NCBI GenBank assembly: GCA_963576475.1
Contig: OY754990.1
Coordinates: 2,326,903-2,390,902 of the forward strand
Source of the DNA: Molanna angustata
Lineage: Eukaryota > Arthropoda > Insecta > Trichoptera > Molannidae
Length of the DNA: 64,000 bases
Reading direction: 5' to 3'
Under the pieces are notes generated by a model. The model saw only the letters and a list, made by a program, of their open reading frames with translations, made no database searches and was not told where the DNA came from. The position numbers and the translations under genes were made by a program. Of the stretch, positions 23,441 to 35,165 are shown piece by piece. Each line of letters begins with the position of its first letter. Position 1 is the first letter of the stretch.

Positions 23441-24066
23441 TAAACGAATCATTCTGAAAAAAATAACCTAGTTAGTTTGGATATTAATAAAGAGAAATAT
23501 ACCTTAATTTTTTGATTATGTTCTGTATATATTATTGTAGGAAAATAATAAGCATACCCCGATTTTAGACATTTATCTTAAATTTCTAAAAAACTATAAG
23601 GTATAGAGCAATATTTTTTTTTATTAATTAAAGAAGAACAAAATACCTGGAAAAATATGATATGACGTTGCATTAACGCATCAGGTTAGGTAAATAAACC
23701 AAAAAAACTTTTATAACGCAATGGCGCTGAATGGAAAATAAATGTTTTTTAGGTTTATTTACTAAACCTGAAGCATTAATGCAACGTCACATCATATTTA
23801 TCTAGATATTTTTGTCTTCTTTAATTTAAAAAATAATATATTACTCTACGCCTTATAGTTTATTAAAAATATATAATAAACGTTGAAAATCGGGGTATGC
23901 CATTAGTTTTCTACAAGAATTTATACAGAACATTATCAAAAAGTTAAGGTATATTTTTCTTTATTAATACCCAAACTATCTAAATTATTTGTTTTCAAAA
24001 CGATTTGATAAGAAATAATGATGGTATATCAAATTGAAAAATAGTTACGTTGGCAGCAATCCCCCC

Positions 24067-24189
24067 CTTTATAAAGAAAAATATATATCTTTACTTTTTG
24101 ATAATGTTCTGTATAAATAATTCTTGTAGAAAAATAATGGCATACCCCCATTTTCAACGTATTACATCTTGTATGTATATTATAATAAA
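24067..24189. other. extra copy of foldback inner arm
   Basis: Positions 24073-24160 repeat the inner arm (AATGTTCTGTATAAAT, GGCATACCCCCATTTTCAACG) just outside the right terminus. This suggests a second, partial element or a rearrangement. Confidence 0.6.
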
Positions 24190-24456
24190 ACAAAGACAAA
24201 TACATATCGTTAGCAGAACAAATAAAATCACAATGGAAACAAGAAAAAGTAACAATAGTCCCGATAATATTATCATCTACAGGCACCATACCAAAAACAC
24301 TCCAAAACATTATAGACATACTAAAGTTACCCCCCATACGTCATCACCAACATACAAAAAACTACAATTTTTATCAACACATCATGTACAATATTCAGAA
24401 AATTCTTATAGGTACCAGCTTAAACAATTACACAAATTAATTTTTTATTATCATCA
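24190..24456 (+). mobile_element. LINE C-terminal fragment
   Basis: A frame offset from the longest open frame reads AEQIKSQWKQEKVTIVPIIL, then SSTGTIPKTLQNIIDIL and ends shortly after ILIGTSL. The pattern W----V-I-P-I-S-TG-IPK-L matches the C-terminus of many insect LINE polyproteins. No other part of the LINE is adjacent. Confidence 0.75.
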
Positions 24457-24659
24457 TAAATAAATTACATACATAATTATTACTAAACAACTTGAGAATT
24501 CCTCAGTTGTTTGATTTATTTTTACCGGTTACTCCGCGAAAAGACGGAATAATAATAATAAAATATTTATTGAGACGAAAAAAAGAAAAAAAACACACAT
24601 ATACAAAGAAATATATCAATAAATGAAAAAAAAAACAACTTTTTCGACTCAAAAATACA

Positions 24660-25235
24660 TATATTACTAGCGGACCCGACAGACGTTGTTCTGTCCGAAC
24701 TATTTGTGAAACAATAAAATATACGTAACATATATTTGAATCATATGGATGTTATTATTCGCTAAGCGAACTTATATTTTCTTGTTCGATAAGCCGCTAA
24801 ACACTTTGAGGTTAGATTGATTGTCATATCGTATACTTATAATTGCAATACAGCATAGATGGTCTAGACACAAATCTGGATGGTCTGGTCATAATTGAAA
24901 TATGAATAATACCGAAACAGAGCAAAACGAAATTTAAATGTCAAAAAAAACAAACTACGACGCAAATGACAGATTTCTTAGTGTTGTTAGATGGAAAAAA
25001 AATAAACATTGCCAATACGACATTAGCGCCACCTATTATAATAATTTATAATTATAAAAACCAATGTTTTATATTTTCCTTTTCTTACATCAATGTTAAA
25101 AATTCCATTTTGTGAATCTAAACCATTCAGGGACTCACACAAACACACACAAAAAATTTCATCAAAATCTTTTCAGCCGTTTAGGAGGAGTTCAGTGACA
25201 TACACACGTACAGAAGAATTATATATATAAAGATA
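24660..25235. repeat. interspersed repeat (CCGACAGACGTTG type)
   Basis: Begins near CTAGCGGACCCGACAGACG and ends with CAGCCGTTTAGGAGGAGTTC, AGTGACATACACACG and an AT-rich tail. Fragments of the same tail occur at 27090-27128 and 28500-28592. Non-coding; class not determined. Confidence 0.6.
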
Positions 25236-25519
25236 ATAATATTATTATATGTTGTTAATTTATCTCGCCCACACCCACAACGATATATTTTGTTGTCAAG
25301 TGATAGTTGACACATCCAACATTGCCGAAGATCGAACCCCTTGGCTTCTTATCGCGAGTCGTGTGACTCCAATTGACCCAGTGTAGATACAACAGTATTC
25401 GGCTTTGGGACATCAAACGAGCTTGAGATGACCCTTGCCCGCCATCTTGTCAAGAATTCATTCCTTATCGAACGATAAATTCAATTGAAATTTTATAAAT
25501 TGAAGTGTTTTTGTGGTGT
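25236..25519. other. no gene recognised
   Basis: Includes TCGAACCCCTTGGC and other GC-richer words, but no tRNA fold, exon or repeat I can name. Confidence 0.4.
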
Positions 25520-25765
25520 ATTATATTATAAATGGGCTGGGCATATGGCTCGACAGGGGGATACTAGGTGGGGACTCAGAATCCCACAGTGGAGGCCCTG
25601 GACCAAAAATACAAGTGTCGGAAGACCCCCCAAAAGGTGGTCCGATGACATAGTTCAGAAAGCTGGAAGGACCTGGATGCGAAAGGGGAGAGACGATTGG
25701 AAAAGAATGGAAGAGGCCTACATCCAGCAGTGGAGGGAGGAAGGCTAAAAAAGAAGAAGAAGAAA
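25520..25765 (+). mobile_element. RTE-like LINE 3' end (family F)
   Basis: C-terminal frame KWAGHMARQGDTRWGLRIPQ, then GRPPKRWSDDIVQKAGRTWM and EEAYIQQWREEG, stop, then a GAAGAAGAAG tail. Same family as the copy facing it at 25851-26300. Severely 5'-truncated. Confidence 0.88.
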
Positions 25766-25850
25766 ATATTATTGATAACAAATTTCTGTGCAAATGTTGT
25801 CCTGCCTGAATGTTGACTTGTCTGCTATAAGCTGGTTCAGCAAACATGAA

Positions 25851-26300
25851 AATTCTTCTTCTTCTTCTTTCTCAGCCATCTCTCCACTGCTGGATGTAGG
25901 CCTCTTCTAAAATCTTCCACTCGTTTTTTTTCTGGGCTTTTCGAACCCATCCGCTTCCAGCGACAGGGACAATATCATCGGCCCACCTTTTCTGGGGCCG
26001 GCCTATTCCCCTTTTCATATCCCATGGTCTCCAATTTAGAATTCTGGGTGCCCATCTGTCCGTACCCTGTCTGGCAACATGACCTGCCCATTGCCATTTA
26101 AGTTTTGCAACACGATCCATGACATCAACAACTTTTGTCTGGCGTCTGATTTCTTCATTTCTAATTTTGTCTCTTAGACTTACGCCTATCATTTGCCTTT
26201 CCATGGATCTCTGAGTGCATTTTAGCTTATGTATGGTCCTCGCAGTTAGCGTGATAGTTTCCAGACAGGCACAGGCAGGAAAAGCGCAAATTATAAAAAA
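25851..26300 (-). mobile_element. RTE-like LINE 3' end (family F), opposite strand
   Basis: The minus-strand frame reads VSLRDKIRNEEIRRQTKVVD, QWAGHVARQGTDRW, GRPQKRWADDIVPVAGSGWV, and ends EEAYIQQWRDG. Its GAA tail (TTCTTC on the plus strand at 25855-25872) points at the tail of 25520-25765, leaving an 85-bp gap. Two independent tail-to-tail insertions is the simplest reading. Confidence 0.88.
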
Positions 26301-26303
26301 AAC

Positions 26304-26869
26304 GAGTGGGTTGTGGCCAACTCTTAAATCCTCACTAACAAGTCACTTCACAAAGAATTTAAATTTTGTGTGTAAAATATTCATAATTTATTGAAATGAT
26401 TTGGTTAAATTATTTTTTAATTAAATATTTTATTATGAAAATTTGATAACTCTTCAATGCCATTTTATGTAAGTGGTGTGGCCTTTTTACCAATTTGAAA
26501 ATAAAAATTTCAAATTTCCTGAGTTTGGGATCACTTTCAAATATTTGACAGTTAAAAAAATTAAGAAGCACTATTCAGATATCCTTCAAAATCTAATGGG
26601 GTCAAAGCGTGTATTAGATATACATATTTGCGAAATTTAAAAAGAATCGAATGAGTACTTTAGTATATAATCGATAAAGTAAAATACACGCCGTACATAG
26701 CACACAGCACACTGCACATAGTTCACACAGATTTGATACATTGTGATGAAACTTTCAGAATATAATCTCATCATGATACTAGTTGATAATCTGCAATAAA
26801 AAAATAGCCTTAAAAATTGCGAATTCATAACTCCCCACTATATCCCTTTGGGTTAGTGAGGAGTAAAAA
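26304..26869 (-). mobile_element. HINE-A copy
   Basis: Full-length; on the plus strand the left end is CGAGTGGGTTGTGGCCAAC and the right end is GGGTTAGTGAGGAGTAAAAA. It retains the 3' stem-loop and both sub-terminal repeats. Confidence 0.85.
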
Positions 26870-27189
26870 CATGGTTATATAAATTCAACATGTAGCTACT
26901 TAAAACGAAAACAAATAAAAAATGAAAAAGGAAATTAATGAAAAAAAAAATAAGAATGTCACAGGAAGAAGGAAAGGGAAAACGGAAGGGGGGGGGTATG
27001 CGGAACAGGAAGAAAATTGCTCTTACCCGGCTCTTACGGTGATACCAGAAAATGAAAATAGAAAAAAATCGTCAATATCGGTCTTGCAGTTAAGGAGTTC
27101 AGTGACATACACCCGTACTGAAGAAATACACAATAGCGAGTTTATTGCCAGATGGCAATATCTTCAACCAACCATATTCATTTGGTGTA
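26870..27189. other. repeat debris
   Basis: A-rich stretch with a run of G at 26989-26996, a tail piece of the 24660 repeat (27090-27128) and a SINE-2 3' hairpin piece (27133-27178). The open frame here is not a supported gene. Confidence 0.5.
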
Positions 27190-27620
27190 TTATATTTTGA
27201 GTTTTGTCAATGTCCGGACCAAACTTCGGATCACATCCTTTGGGAGTGTTCCCACCCAATTGTATCCTCTTACAGATCGGAGCTCCTCGTTGCTGTCCGT
27301 GGGCCTCTTCATGGTCCCATTGGACATGCGGACTTAGTGATCTCGAAGAACAATTATAAAGCCTTCAAACGATTTTGCCATAGATACGGTGCCTTACTAT
27401 CCGAAGATTCTCACTGATTTGTTTGTTTCCAGATATTTTGGTCACTTCTCTGATGCCCTATATTGTATGAATGGATCTGAAGTCACCAACAGTCCGCAGG
27501 TGTGAATCTCAACTTACACTTGCTGTTTACTTTTTTTGCACCTTGGTGCCGAGATCGCTAGTATAGAGGGCTCCATGAGCTACTCTTCGTGCCATACATC
27601 GTTTTTTTTTGTTGTTCATT
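27190..27620 (+). mobile_element. R1/I-like LINE C-terminus and 3' UTR
   Basis: The frame to 27417 reads FCQCPDQTSDHILWECSHP, then LVISKNNYKAFKRFCHRYGA, stop. The C-x-C...DH-x-L-x-x-C motif is the C-terminal zinc-binding-like motif of R1 and related LINEs. The following 200 bp is probably 3' UTR. 5'-truncated. Confidence 0.75.
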
Positions 27621-28079
27621 CTAGCGTTCTGCGTAGGGGCCGTTGACAGTCCCCATATACGGAGCGGACGGTGGTGAGAGTAGCGATATGATTACAACAT
27701 GTAATAAAAATATAATTAAATTATATAAAACAAACCAATAAAGAGACGGAGGGGACAGGAGAGAGAGGGGGGGGGTACAAGGATATGAAAGGAGACAAAT
27801 TGAAGTGTTATGTGTAAGGAAATGATTCATCAGATTTTTTAAAGACGGAAGTGTTTAATATAATATTACATAATATTATTATCTGTAATTGGATTTGATA
27901 TGTGTAATGTTTTTAAGCAATTTATTATGTAGCTGTTTATTTATTTATTTATTAAAAGAAACACCAACAGAACATAAGAATACACATAAAACATAATATA
28001 TAGATAGTTAGAATCAGCATAGTAGTTACAATACTCCAATAACAGGTGTTTAAAAACATTAAAAAAATATAAATTATAC
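27621..28079. other. no gene recognised
   Basis: Contains GC-rich debris to about 27690, a short poly-G (27768-27775) and AT-rich sequence. No exon. Confidence 0.4.
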
Positions 28080-28420
28080 TCTGGACAGAAACACGCAAAC
28101 GAAGCCATTTAATAGACACTTCCCCACTTACTTTCGAAAATTCAGATATTCTTCCCAAATCTTGTGTAAAACTTCTTGGAGTCAAAATAGATTCAAATCT
28201 CAGCTTTTCAAACCAAATTAACACAGTCACTTCTTCTGCTTTCTTTCAACTAAGACGTTTAAAGTCAATCCGAAGGAGTAACCCAATAATTGAAGCGCCT
28301 ATGCAGTCTTTGGTAAGCGCCTATGTTGTCTCCCGTCTGGGTTATTGTAACTCCTGTTTCGAATTTTATGGTATATCTCAAAAGTTATACTGTTTGCATA
28401 ATACCAGGCGTACTTTTTTT
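28080..28420 (+). mobile_element. CR1-like LINE, C-terminal RT fragment
   Basis: Plus-strand frame: TFENSDILPKSCVKLLGVKI, DSNLSFSNQINTVTSSAFFQ, LRRLKSIRRSNPIIE, VVSRLGYCNS. This is the thumb/C-terminal region of CR1/L2-like reverse transcriptases (VK-LGV-ID--L-F--HI). It stops at TATCTCAAAAGTTATACTG, a junction shared with 47285. Confidence 0.8.
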
Positions 28421-28499
28421 TTTTAACATTTTTTATTTTTTATTTCCATTGTGACAATTTATGGTTCGAATTGTGAATCTCAACCACACAGGAACCCTC

Positions 28500-28592
28500 T
28501 CCAACTCACACAAAAAAATTCATCATAATAGGTCGAGTCGTTTAGGAGTTCAGTGACATACACACATTAACAAGAAATATATGCATAAAGAT
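28500..28592. repeat. tail fragment of the 24660 repeat
   Basis: Shares TTTAGGAGTTCAGTGACATA and the AT-rich tail with 25180-25230. Confidence 0.6.
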
Positions 28593-28694
28593 TAAATATA
28601 TCAGAAATTAACAATAGGAAATCATTAATATTATTTTAAAGTGATAATATTATTCTTTAAATAATTTCCAAATTAATGATTCCAATGTACCTAC

Positions 28695-29272
28695 TTGATA
28701 GTATTCTTTCGGAGTCCCTTGACCCGGATATGGAGATCAAATACAGAATTGAGGTAGCAAGAGCTGCCTTTAATAAAATGAGATCTTTCTACTGCAACGA
28801 AAAGCTCAATATGGACCTGAGACAGCGGATAATGAGATGTTATGTGTGGTCTGTGTTGCTATATGGCTGTGAGACTTGGACATTGAAGGTTAACACCATG
28901 AACAGGCTGGAAGCTTTTGAGATGTGGTTGCATCGCAGAATGCTCAAAATCCCTTGGACAGATCTGGTTACGAACTCAGAAGTCTTAAGCCGAGCCAGAA
29001 CAACCAGGAAACTCTTGTCCACAATAAAGGTCCGCAAGATCACATATCTGGGTCACATAATGAGGGGGGAGAAGTATCACTTGCTCCAACTAATACTGAA
29101 GGGCAAGATAGAAGGTCGCCGAGGGACTGGAAGGAGACAGATGTCCTGGCTGCGCAACATTAGGGAATGGACCGGCTTCAGGACCGTGGAACAGATATTC
29201 CGGGCAGCACAGGACAGAGAGGGATTTGCCAGAGTGATAGCCGACCTGACATGGCACCGGAAGAAGAAGAAG
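28695..29272 (+). mobile_element. RTE-like LINE 3' end (family E) with 11-bp target duplication
   Basis: A clean frame covers the C-terminus: EVARAAFNKMRSFYCNEKLN, SVLLYGCETWTL, FEMWLHRRMLKIPWTDLVTN, KVRKITYLGHIMRG, GRRGTGRRQMSWLRNIREWT, ending before a GAAGAAGAAG tail. Target duplication AATGTACCTAC lies at 28684-28694 and 29273-29283. The intact frame and perfect duplication imply a young, strongly truncated insertion. Confidence 0.93.
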
Positions 29273-29283
29273 AATGTACCTAC

Positions 29284-29479
29284 ATAAATATTACCAGAAG
29301 ACCTGAGTGTGAGATGCCTCCCAGATAGCTCTTTTCTCTGACACGGCATTTTCTGTAAGACTGCAAGACTAAAAAGACTTTTGTTCAACACAAAATGTAA
29401 TTCATATTGATCGTGCTTGCACATATTATTACGTATTTATATACATTAAATAGGTAATTTAACTTACAGGTAGAGACTT
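29284..29479. other. no gene recognised
   Basis: AT-rich spacer between the LINE and the minisatellite. Confidence 0.4.
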
Positions 29480-29960
29480 GAATTATTCGCGTTTTTTTTT
29501 TTTTTTTTAAAAGGGGTGTTATTTTTGTAGAAAGGTGATGTTATTATTCGCGTTATTTTTTTTAAAAAGGAGTGTTATTTTTGTAGAAAAGTGATGTTAT
29601 TATTCGCGTTATTTTTTTAGAAAAGGAGTGTTATTTTTGTAAAAAAATCAGTGTTATTATTCACGTTATTTTTATTTTTTAAAAAGGAGTGTTATTTTTG
29701 TAGAAAAGTGATATTATTATTCGCGTTATTTTTTTTAGAAAAGGAGTGTTATTTTTGTAAAAAAGAGGTGTTATTATTCGCGTTATTTTTTTAGAAAGGA
29801 GTGTTACCTATTTTGTAGAAAAGTGATATTATTACTCGCGTTATTTTTTGGAAAGGGGTATTATTTTTGTAGAAAAGCGGCTTTATTATTTTTTTAGAAA
29901 AGCGAACATAAAAGTTATTTTTTTTAAAAAGCAGTGTTATTTTCTAGTTAAAGAGTGACT
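29480..29960. repeat. ~57-60-bp minisatellite, about 8 units
   Basis: Units carry ATTATTCGCGTTATTTTTT, then AAAAGGAGTGTTATTTTTGT and AGAAAAGTGAT. The CGCGTT core recurs at about 29489, 29549, 29605, 29721, 29779 and 29838, with one CACGTT at 29662. Units decay towards the right end. Confidence 0.9.
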
Positions 29961-30149
29961 CAAGAAAACGATATTATTTTCTACTAAAAAAAATATAAAT
30001 TAAGAGAAATCATAACATGATTAATATTTGCAAGTTCTTTTTTCATTAAAAATGATAATATAGATTTAAAAATCCTTATAACAAGTATCTATAATAATAT
30101 CAGAATAAGTACAATATAACTTTATACGGTAGTAAATTAAATGTATAGC

Positions 30150-30560
30150 CAAAAAACAATTCTCTCAATAGATGGCGTTCCAACAAAATAAATAAAAAAT
30201 AATAAGATTGTTGTTCATAATTTCACCCATAGATGGCTGTAGTAAAAATTCCTTATTTTCAAGCGAAAAGAATTTCAGTATTACAATATATAGAACTTTC
30301 AAAATTGAATTGATAGGGATCTCATTAAAAGGCATAATTGGTGAACGTTGCGCAAGCGCATAAAGTGATCACGTAAACCAGCCGATGACAGGTCGTAAGC
30401 CCTGTAGGTGCCTTGATTTCCCGGTTCTCCTACAATAAATATTCCAACTTCGTCTCTATTGAGATAATTAAAAATCTGTTAAAAAATATCTTTGACTCCC
30501 GACAGGGAAAAAAATCCAATGTTTGCGCATATGCAATAATAAAAATATTCGATTAAATTT
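30150..30560 (-). repeat. interspersed repeat P
   Basis: Near full-length copy with CAATAGATGGCG at about 30165 and GCCGATGACAGGTCGTAAGC at 30382. It ends at GCGCATATGCAATAATAAAA, directly against the LINE tail at 30561. Confidence 0.8.
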
Positions 30561-32424
30561 TATTTTTATTTATTTATTTATTTATTGTTAATACAAAGAC
30601 AATTTTACAGAGAAATCAGCCATTTTTTTATATGAATTTTAAAGGAATTGTGATGTGGTGTTTTCTTTATGTCATTGTCTAGTTTATTAAATATACGTGG
30701 AGCAATAAAATTAAACTGTCTTTGTCCAAATGAGGTCTTCATAATTGGTACAGTATAGTTAATGTTATTTGCATGTCTAGTGGTTCGTGTTTGTTGGGAT
30801 CTGTTGTGTAAGGTTATGTTTTTATGGAAATTTACAAGTGCAGCTTTGAGGTACAGCTGTCTCGGGTCAAGTACGTCAAACATTCTGAACAAATCATCTG
30901 AAGGAAATGATCTCGCTCTTTTGTTTATAATACGCAGTAAACATTTTTGTGCCTTTTTAAGCGGATCCATGATTGATTTAACGCATCCTCCCCATACTAC
31001 AATTCCATATGATAAAACTGATTGTGTGAGGGAATAATACACAGTTTTCATAGTTGATCTGTCCAAAATATTTCGAAGGGTCTTATAAAGGTGGCCCAAC
31101 TTTCTTATCCTATTAGAAAGATCATGAATATGGTCTCGCCAGCAGAGTTTATTATCTATTATAACTCCCAGGTACTTTATAGTGTTCGTTTTTGTAAGAC
31201 ATGTGCAATTACACAGATCCGCTGAGTGACAGCTATGAATTCGAAGTTTAAGTTCGGGATTTGTTTTGGGTTGACCAGCCTCCGTGGGACTAAAAGTTAA
31301 GAACTTAGTTTTGGAAACATTCAAGGAAAGTAAGTTATGATCAAGCCATTTTTTAACAGTTCTTATGCCGACTTCGGCTAGCTTAAAAGTATTCTGCCAT
31401 GTTTTAGTCTTGAACAGTAGTACAGTATCATCTGCAAAAGCTATAACTTGGCCCTCCAATGGCAAGTTACACATTTCATTCACGTAAAGGAGAAATAATA
31501 TAGGCCCAAGAACACTTCCTTGAGGAACCCCATAGGTAATAGATTTCGGTGTACTTTTGAAACCCTCAAGCGAGACCACCTGTGATCTTTCAGAAAGGTA
31601 ACTTTTAAACCAATCATGGGTCACGCCTACAAAGCCAACACGCGACAATTTATCGAGTAATCTATTGTGTGAAACAGTATCAAATGCCTTAGCAAGATCA
31701 AGAAACACAGCAAGGCACTTGAATCCATTATCAGTATTGTTGGTAACATAATCAGTTACTGCCAATATGGCGTCACTTGTATTCATATTCTCTCTGAAGC
31801 CGTATTGATTTTTAGACAAGATATTATGTTTTATTAAAAAATCAATTAATCTCTGCTTCACAATTCTTTCGAATATTTTGGAAAAGATCGTAAGGAGCGA
31901 GATAGGTCGATAGTTAGATATATCAAGTTTATCGCCTTTTTTAAAGATGGGTTTAATGATTGCACATTTTAACGCATTTGGGAAAATACCTTGAGTAAAG
32001 CTGTGGTTAATTATATGCATTAGTGGGGAGGCAATTAAATATTTAGAAGATTTTATTATGTCTGTACTAATCTCATCAATACCAACAGATGATTTGTTAC
32101 ATAGCCCGTTAATATTTTTAATTAATTCATCTTTGCTAGTTGGAGTCAGATATAAGTTAGGTCCGGAAAGGGCAGTAGAATGTTGATCCTCTACATTACT
32201 GTCATTATCATTTGAATTTATTTGGGAGGCCAACCTTGACCCAACACCAACAAAGTAATCATTAATTACATCAACGACTTTTTGAGGTTCTTTTTGCAAA
32301 CTGATAATGGAATCATTAGTTTTGAGTTCCTCAATGGTGTTTAGAGATAATTGAGTATTTGTAGCCTCTCTAATAAGATTCCACGTTTTTTTAAAGTCTG
32401 ATTTGTTTTGTGTATAGGTTATAC
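30561..32424 (-). mobile_element. CR1/L2-like LINE with intact reverse transcriptase
   Basis: Minus-strand frame 32299-30605 (564 codons from Met, open further 5'). Motifs in order: KSSVGIDEISTDIIK, KPIFKKGDKLDISNYRPISL, NQYGFRENMNTSDAI, FLDLAKAFDTVSHNRL, ITYGVPQGSVLGPILFLLYV, catalytic FADDT, LLSLNVSKTKF, KYLGVIIDNKLCWRDHI, and the C-terminal region with IVVWGGC and RQFNFIAPRIFN. It ends in an AAAT-type tail at 30562-30587. The endonuclease part is missing, so it is truncated at about 32424. The intact domain suggests a recent insertion. Confidence 0.95.
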
Positions 32425-33028
32425 TATAATTAAGTTAAAAGTTAAAGTTTAAGTCATAAGTGTAAACATATTTATATATTTTCTACTAGGCTACGCCTGT
32501 TCCAGAGTAGCGTTATATAAATCACTTCTATTATTTTTATTCGTCATAGTGTTAGTTAATATTTATAAGGTTTATTGGTAGGTTAGTAATACAGAGGTGC
32601 AAGTATATGTTTTAGTGTAGTATGAAAATATTGCTTGATGTTAAAAGAGCTAATGCTAAAATAATTTTGATTTTTTTTTATTCAATTATGTAGTAATATA
32701 AAATAAATAAATTTGTTTAAATAATATGTTTAAATGACTTAAAAAAACACTGATTATACGGCATTTTGCATTAAAATCACATTTATTAATATAACCTATG
32801 TAAAAAATAATAATTTACATCATTAAATTTTAATTAGATTCAATATTAGGAATCGCTATCGTAGCCAATCGCCTACATATATTACTGAAGGTTTGTTCTT
32901 CTGTTAAAACAGTATTATAAGTAGGAGGATAGGAAGGTTTCTATATGAATTGACACTAGTGTGAGGCATCCATATGATATGGATTTATTTATTGTGTCAA
33001 CAAACTCTTATAGTCATAGTCATGTTGT
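32425..33028. other. no gene; repeat debris
   Basis: The junction sequence TTAAGTTAAAAGTTAAAG also occurs inverted near 39826, so the LINE hit a dispersed repeat. Positions 32485-32520 resemble the LINE-tail motif at 12690. Nothing coding. Confidence 0.45.
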
Positions 33029-33589
33029 TTTTTACTCCTCATTAACCCAAGAGAATATAGTGGGGAGTTATGATTTCGAAATTTTTAAAGCTATTTTTTT
33101 ATTGTAGATTATCAACTAGTATCATGCTGAGATTGTATTCTGAAAGTTTCATCACAATGTATCTGTGTGTGTGTGCTATGTGCTATGTACGGCGTGTTCA
33201 TTTTACTTTATCGATTATAGACTAAAGTACTCATTCGATTCTATTCGAATTTTGCAAATATGTATATCTAATACTCGATTAGATCCCATTAGATTTTGAA
33301 TGATATATGAATAGTGCTTCTCAATTTTTTTAACTGTCTAATATTTCAAAGTGACCCCAAGGTCAGGAAACTTAAAATTTTAATTTTTTATTTTCAAATT
33401 GGTAAAAAGACACATCACTTTCATAAAATGGCATTGAAGAGTTATCAAGTTTTCATAATAAAATATTTAAATAAAAAATAACTTAACAAACTCATTTCAT
33501 GAAAATGTTGGAAATTTTCCATACAAAATTTGAATTCTTTATAGAATGACTTGTTAGTGAGAAGTTTAGTGTTGGCCACAACCCACTCG
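33029..33589 (+). mobile_element. HINE-A copy, forward
   Basis: Starts TTTTTACTCCTCATTAACCC and ends GTTAGTGAGAAGTTTAGTG, then the stem-loop GTTGGCCACAAC and CCACTCG. It carries a short GT run near 33163-33175. Confidence 0.88.
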
Positions 33590-33599
33590 TGTTTTTAAT

Positions 33600-33745
33600 G
33601 AATATGTCCTTGTCAAACAAGTACCAACATAAACATCTTCCTACGTTCCCTAAAGTAATCATATAAATGCTTGTGCTATAGGTAAACGAAATCGGTCGAG
33701 GCAGGATTCGAACTCGCGACTACTGGATTACTAGCCCAGCGTCTA
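33600..33745 (-). mobile_element. SINE-3 copy
   Basis: On the minus strand: GGGCTAGTAATCCAG, then the B-box GAGTTCGAATCCTGCC, then CACCTATAGCAC-like and TTTAGGGAACGTAGGAAGAT. Same family as 56407-56573; the A-box end is damaged. Confidence 0.75.
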
Positions 33746-34189
33746 ATCCGTAAAATCCGTCTGATGCGCTCTGTCTGCTGCGCCTGTGTGGACGCTAGCC
33801 TTTGTGCACAATGATTTTCGTTTGAAAAAGTTACGTGTTGGCCACAGCCCCTTCGTTATTTTCATGGATTACCTTTTAATATACTGAATAAGGAAAATAT
33901 ATTGTTTAAATTTGTCCACATTTTTCCTCTAGTCTTACACAATAGTCCTCGAAAATTTGTTGCCAAGGAGATGAAATCCGTTCGGAGAACGGGCTCAATC
34001 ATAGTTAGTCATAATATTTATCATAAAACACTCTGAGATTCTGCATAGCAACAGGAGTAGAACAATTTAACCACGTCACAGTCAAAAGTATTAAATGTGT
34101 CTTTCATAACAGTTTCCATTATTTTCAACATAATTCCAGACACACACGGCCGTTATGTACAGTTTGATCGAAAGTACCGCCATACCATA
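33746..34189. other. no gene recognised
   Basis: Includes ATGTAC-rich and AT-rich sequence. The piece CACAGCCCCTTCG near 33845 resembles a degraded HINE-A end. No exon. Confidence 0.4.
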
Positions 34190-34335
34190 CAATGCCATCG
34201 AGACGTTTCTCTATCTGGGGTAGACATAGAGAACCGAACGCCAGACTTCTTCTCTCTCTTGACAAACATTTCTCGCTTAATTCACGTCCATGCTTCGTCG
34301 AATACACGCTCTTCTCTTATTTTTTACTCCTAACA
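34190..34335 (-). mobile_element. LINE family C tail relic
   Basis: Contains the reverse of the family C terminal region (AGAGAACCGAACGCCA, TCTCGC, GTCCATGC). Heavily decayed; ORFs on both strands are shadows. Confidence 0.6.
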
Positions 34336-34435
34336 TCAACATATTTATAAGCTCCGTTTATGACACCATCATAATCGACTCACCATTCCTCGCCGTTACA
34401 ATTTGTCAGCGGCTCCATGTCTGCAAATGACCTAA

Positions 34436-35165
<730 letters not shown>

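Larger units (their letters stand above)
19767..24066. mobile_element. foldback element with amplified left arm
   Basis: The outer ends are inverted: GGGGACTGCTGCCAACGTA at 19774-19792 and TACGTTGGCAGCAATCCCCC at 24047-24066. The left arm's terminal ~103-bp segment exists once at 19777-19884 and again as a tandem array from 22141. The inner arms, 23440-23690 and 23760-24000, pair with each other (for example CATACCCCGATTTT and AAAATCGGGGTATG). The centre, near 23700-23750, is unpaired. This is the organisation of foldback (FB)-type transposons. A LINE sits in the left arm. No transposase frame. Confidence 0.85.

Noticed and set aside
26922..27200. Lys/Glu-rich frame
   Set aside because: A-rich debris spanning several repeat fragments; no conserved pattern.
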